Source: DASUBV01 sp036501025 (lineage in GTDB: Bacteria; Actinomycetota; Actinomycetes; Streptosporangiales; Streptosporangiaceae). Taken from it: a stretch of 64,000 nt of DNA. Every line of letters begins with the position of its first letter. The first letter of the stretch is position 1. Shown here in pieces: positions 61,945 to 64,000 of this stretch. A program made the position numbers and the translations under genes. Where the stretch lies: the NCBI GenBank assembly GCA_036501025.1, contig DASYBB010000116.1:3455-67454 (forward strand). Reading direction: 5' to 3'. Under the pieces are notes generated by a model, which did no database searches, was not told the origin of the DNA, and worked only from the letters and a program-made list of their open reading frames with translations.

Positions 61945-62523
61945 TCAGTGGCGGACGCGGTAGCGGATATGGGTGGCCTGCGGCGTGTCGATGACCTGGA
62001 CGATCTCCAGCTCGATCCGCGCGGGCAGGATGTCGAGCAGCCGGCGGCCGTCTCCGAGCAGCACGGGGACCTGGTGGATCTGCATGTCGTCCAGCACGCC
62101 GGCCTCGAGGGCCTGCTGCGCCACGCTGGCCCCGTGCACCAGCACGTCCCGGTCCCCGGCGGCCGCCTTGGCCTGAGCCATCGCGCTGGCGATCCCGTCG
62201 GTCACGTACGTCACCAGCGGGTAGTCCGCCACCGCGGGCGGCGGCGGCCGGCGGCTGAGCACGAAGACCGGCACGCCGTGGTGATCGCCGTTGTAGTGAC
62301 CGGCCTGCTCCGCGGTGCGCCGGCCCACGAGTACGGCGCCGGTCGCGTTCATCCGGTCGATCACCTCTGCGGCCGGCCCGGACGGCCGGCCGGACTCCCC
62401 GGCCGCGAAGTACCACTCATGCAGCCGCATGAAGCCGTCGCCGCCGGGGTTGCCGGGCTCGTCGTTCAGGCCGGCGATGTACCCGTCGACGGACATCGAC
62501 ATGTAAAGCACCGACGCTGACAC
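61945..62523 (-). CDS. RibD C-terminal/dihydrofolate reductase-like protein A
   Basis: 192 residues. 'VLYMSMSVDGYIAGLNDEPG', 'GAVLVGRRTAEQAGHYNGDH', 'VFVLSRRPPPP' and 'VLVHGASVAQQALEAGVLDD' with 'VPVLLGDGRRLLD' match the actinobacterial RibD_C/DHFR-like family. Substrate unknown; probably NADPH-dependent. Tandem with the next gene (32 bp apart). Confidence 0.85.
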   Translation of the reverse strand: MSASVLYMSMSVDGYIAGLNDEPGNPGGDGFMRLHEWYFAAGESGRPSGPAAEVIDRMNATGAVLVGRRTAEQAGHYNGDHHGVPVFVLSRRPPPPAVADYPLVTYVTDGIASAMAQAKAAAGDRDVLVHGASVAQQALEAGVLDDMQIHQVPVLLGDGRRLLDILPARIELEIVQVIDTPQATHIRYRVRH

Positions 62524-62555
62524 GGAGGCCTCCCGGGATCTCGACCTAGTCTGCC

Positions 62556-63128
62556 TCAGCGTGCTGGTGACACAGGCCGGTACCGCACGTTGACGGCGGC
62601 CGCGGGGTCACCATGGCCGACCCCGTGCAGGCGGACCGGGTGACCGCCGGGGTTGTCATACAGCCGGATGCCCTCGCCGAGCAGGACCGGCGCGATGTGC
62701 AGGTCGATCTCGTCGATCAGTCCCAGCTCGAGGAGCTGGCGGCCGATGGTCGGCGAGAACACCTCGAGGTTCTTGCCGCCCGCCGCCGCCAGGGCGATCC
62801 GCACCGCCTCGGCCGGGCCGCAGCTCAGGAACGTCACTCCGTCGGCCGGGGCCGCGTCCTCGGGGTGGTGGGTAAGCACGAAGATCGGCCCCTTCCAGGC
62901 CCCGCCGTACGGGCGGTTCTCGCCCACCACAGTCCAGCCGTCCCGGCCCCCCAGCACGGCGCCGGTGGTCTGGATGTACTCGTCATGCAGGCCGGGGCGG
63001 ACGGAGATCCCGGTCATCATCCAGTCCATCTCGTGGTTCGGGCCGGCCACAAAACCGTCGAGGGACATGAGGAAGTGCCAGAGGACCTTTCCTCCGGCGG
63101 TCTGCGGCTCGGTGTCGCGCATCGGCAT
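62556..63128 (-). CDS. RibD C-terminal/dihydrofolate reductase-like protein B
   Basis: 190 residues. 'VLWHFLMSLDGFVAGPNHEM', 'GAVLGGRDGWTVVGENRPYG', 'IFVLTHHPEDAAP' and 'VFSPTIGRQLLELGLIDEID' with 'VLLGEGIRLYDN' show the same fold. ATG 63128 or 63122. Divergent from the HxlR regulator, which likely controls it and the downstream reductase. Confidence 0.85.
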   Translation of the reverse strand: MPMRDTEPQTAGGKVLWHFLMSLDGFVAGPNHEMDWMMTGISVRPGLHDEYIQTTGAVLGGRDGWTVVGENRPYGGAWKGPIFVLTHHPEDAAPADGVTFLSCGPAEAVRIALAAAGGKNLEVFSPTIGRQLLELGLIDEIDLHIAPVLLGEGIRLYDNPGGHPVRLHGVGHGDPAAAVNVRYRPVSPAR

Positions 63129-63141
63129 CCTCCTGCTATCT

Positions 63142-63202
63142 GATTGCGATCTGCAATCGGTAGTCTCACGCTAGGGCATCTGGTGGTAGATTGCAACCAG
63201 AT
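63142..63202. promoter_or_regulatory. Two inverted repeats in the reductase/HxlR divergent promoter
   Basis: GATTGC-GATCT-GCAATC (63142-63158) is a 6-bp perfect inverted repeat; ATCTGGT-N11-ACCAGAT (63178-63202) is a 7-bp one. A further GATTGCAA lies inside the second. Both are in the 91-bp gap between divergent genes, ideal HxlR operators. Confidence 0.55.
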
Positions 63203-63219
63203 AGGAAGCGAGGCGCGAG

Positions 63220-63714
63220 GTGGCGGAGCCGGCCCGTTCGGGTTGCCCGATCAACGCTGCGGTCGAGGCGTTCGGTGACAGCTGGAGCCTGCTCGTGCTG
63301 CGGGACGTGATGTTCGGGAGCCGGCGCTACTTCCGCGAGCTGCTGGCCGGCTCCGAGGAGGGGATCGCCTCCAACATCCTGGCCAGCCGGCTGAAGCGGC
63401 TGGTCAGCGCGGGCCTGCTGACCCGCGAGGACGCGGGCCCGGGGCGGCGGGCCGCCTACAGCCTGACCGAGGCGTCGATCCAGCTGGTGCCCGTGTTCGC
63501 GCAGCTGGGCGAATGGGGCCTGCGCCACCGCCCGACGACCAGCCGGCTGCGGGTGCGCGCCGAGCTCCTGTCGGCCGGCGGCCCGGAGCTGTGGGCGGAG
63601 TTCATGGCCGAGCTGCGGGCCGTCCACCTCGGCGAGCCCGCGCCGCAGCAGCCCGGCCCCGGCGTGCTGGAACGCCTCGCCCAGGCCCGGGCCGCGGCGC
63701 CCGCCGAGCCCTGA
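63220..63714 (+). CDS. HxlR-family winged-helix regulator
   Basis: 164 residues. 'SGCPINAAVEAFGDSWSLLV' with 'LRDVMFGSRRYFRELLAGSE' and 'ASNILASRLKRLVSAGLLTR', 'RRAAYSLTEASIQLVPVFAQ' is a full HxlR domain including the Cys that some members use for redox or electrophile sensing (Cys9). Divergent from the reductase pair. GTG 63220 start. Confidence 0.9.
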   Translation: MAEPARSGCPINAAVEAFGDSWSLLVLRDVMFGSRRYFRELLAGSEEGIASNILASRLKRLVSAGLLTREDAGPGRRAAYSLTEASIQLVPVFAQLGEWGLRHRPTTSRLRVRAELLSAGGPELWAEFMAELRAVHLGEPAPQQPGPGVLERLAQARAAAPAEP

Positions 63715-63762
63715 GTCCCTGGGTCCGGCTCGCCCGGCCGGCTCGCGCGCTGGCCCCCGGGC

Positions 63763-64000
63763 CTAGTGCCCCGTGCCCGCCGGGGGCCGCGGCCCGCGCT
63801 GCCGCGCCCGTTCCCCGTCCAGGCGCTCGTCATGGGCCGCGACCGGGACCACGCGCGCGACCGCGGCCGACACCGGGCCGAACAGCGCCCGCAGCCCGGC
63901 GTGGAACAGCAGTGGCTCCTCGGCGTCGATCAGGAACTGGTTGTGCACCAGGCCCGCCCCGCTGAGGTAGGTGGGGCACCGGTAGATGTCAGGGGCGATC
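63763..64000 (-). pseudogene. Truncated MBL-fold/diiron flavoprotein-like gene (continues off right edge)
   Basis: From the edge the frame reads 'IAPDIYRCPTYLSGAGLVHN', 'FLIDAEEPLLFHAGLRALFG' and 'AVARVVPV', the start of an ODP (FprA-like) oxygen-binding di-iron MBL fold. The family motif 'GHxExDE' should follow but the frame becomes low-complexity Arg/Pro and stops at 63763. Probably a truncated gene; the start lies beyond the window. Confidence 0.55.

Overview
The window is very GC-rich with strongly GC-biased third codon positions. Its gene families point to a filamentous soil actinomycete (Streptomyces or Streptosporangiales type): DUF2332, an F420/Ddn-type oxidoreductase, CU044_5270, two ECF-type sigma factors, a LAL-type LuxR regulator, a stand-alone PspC protein and a Rox-type rifampicin monooxygenase. 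I see no rRNA, tRNA, CRISPR array, phage module or transposase. All calls come from reading the sequence; no database search was run.

Layout. 0-9.4 kb: accessory metabolism and transport genes (partial P450, Clp_N protein, VOC, DUF2332, membrane glycosyltransferase, LysR/SDR pair, PPOX, DHA2 exporter). 9.4-14 kb: carbonic anhydrase, an FAD-linked oxidase and several broken genes. 14-21.7 kb: PspC, epimerase, TSUP exporter with divergent MocR, Ddn-like protein, WYL regulator, a CDGSH/ferredoxin/globin fusion, DinB and a second Clp_N protein. 21.7-26.1 kb: ABC-2 exporter with a two-component system. 26.4-27.9 kb: Rox-like monooxygenase behind a 25-bp inverted repeat resembling the rifamycin-associated element. 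28.2-35.9 kb: GntR/FCD regulator, a complete oligopeptide-type ABC importer and an acetamidase/formamidase. 36.6-47.8 kb: a RiPP biosynthetic cluster. 47.9-64 kb: two ECF sigma/membrane-protein pairs, endonuclease III, MFS, a lipoprotein, a giant LAL regulator with a VOC gene, two DHFR-like reductases and an HxlR regulator.

Most interesting region: 36.6-47.8 kb. A 53-residue acidic peptide with one Cys (44466-44627, minus) begins an operon of four tightly packed genes. After it come a DUF692 (MNIO) enzyme with a long C-terminal extension, a GT4 glycosyltransferase with a C-terminal PqqD-like winged helix, and a B12-binding radical SAM RiPP maturase. A second paralogous maturase converges on the operon, and an MFS exporter plus an asparagine synthetase are transcribed divergently. 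I do not recognise this combination as a characterised RiPP class. The inferred product is a C-methylated, MNIO-modified, possibly glycosylated and amidated or cyclised peptide.

Second theme: gene decay. At least seven places hold broken genes, most joined by deletion scars (LuxR tail, GlxA, AraC/RibD-like/SnoaL, GAF kinase/DhaK, ArsR with an in-frame TAG plus an MFS stub, GNAT/LacI, MBL-fold stub). This is dense for an actinomycete and should be checked against reads to separate real decay from assembly error.
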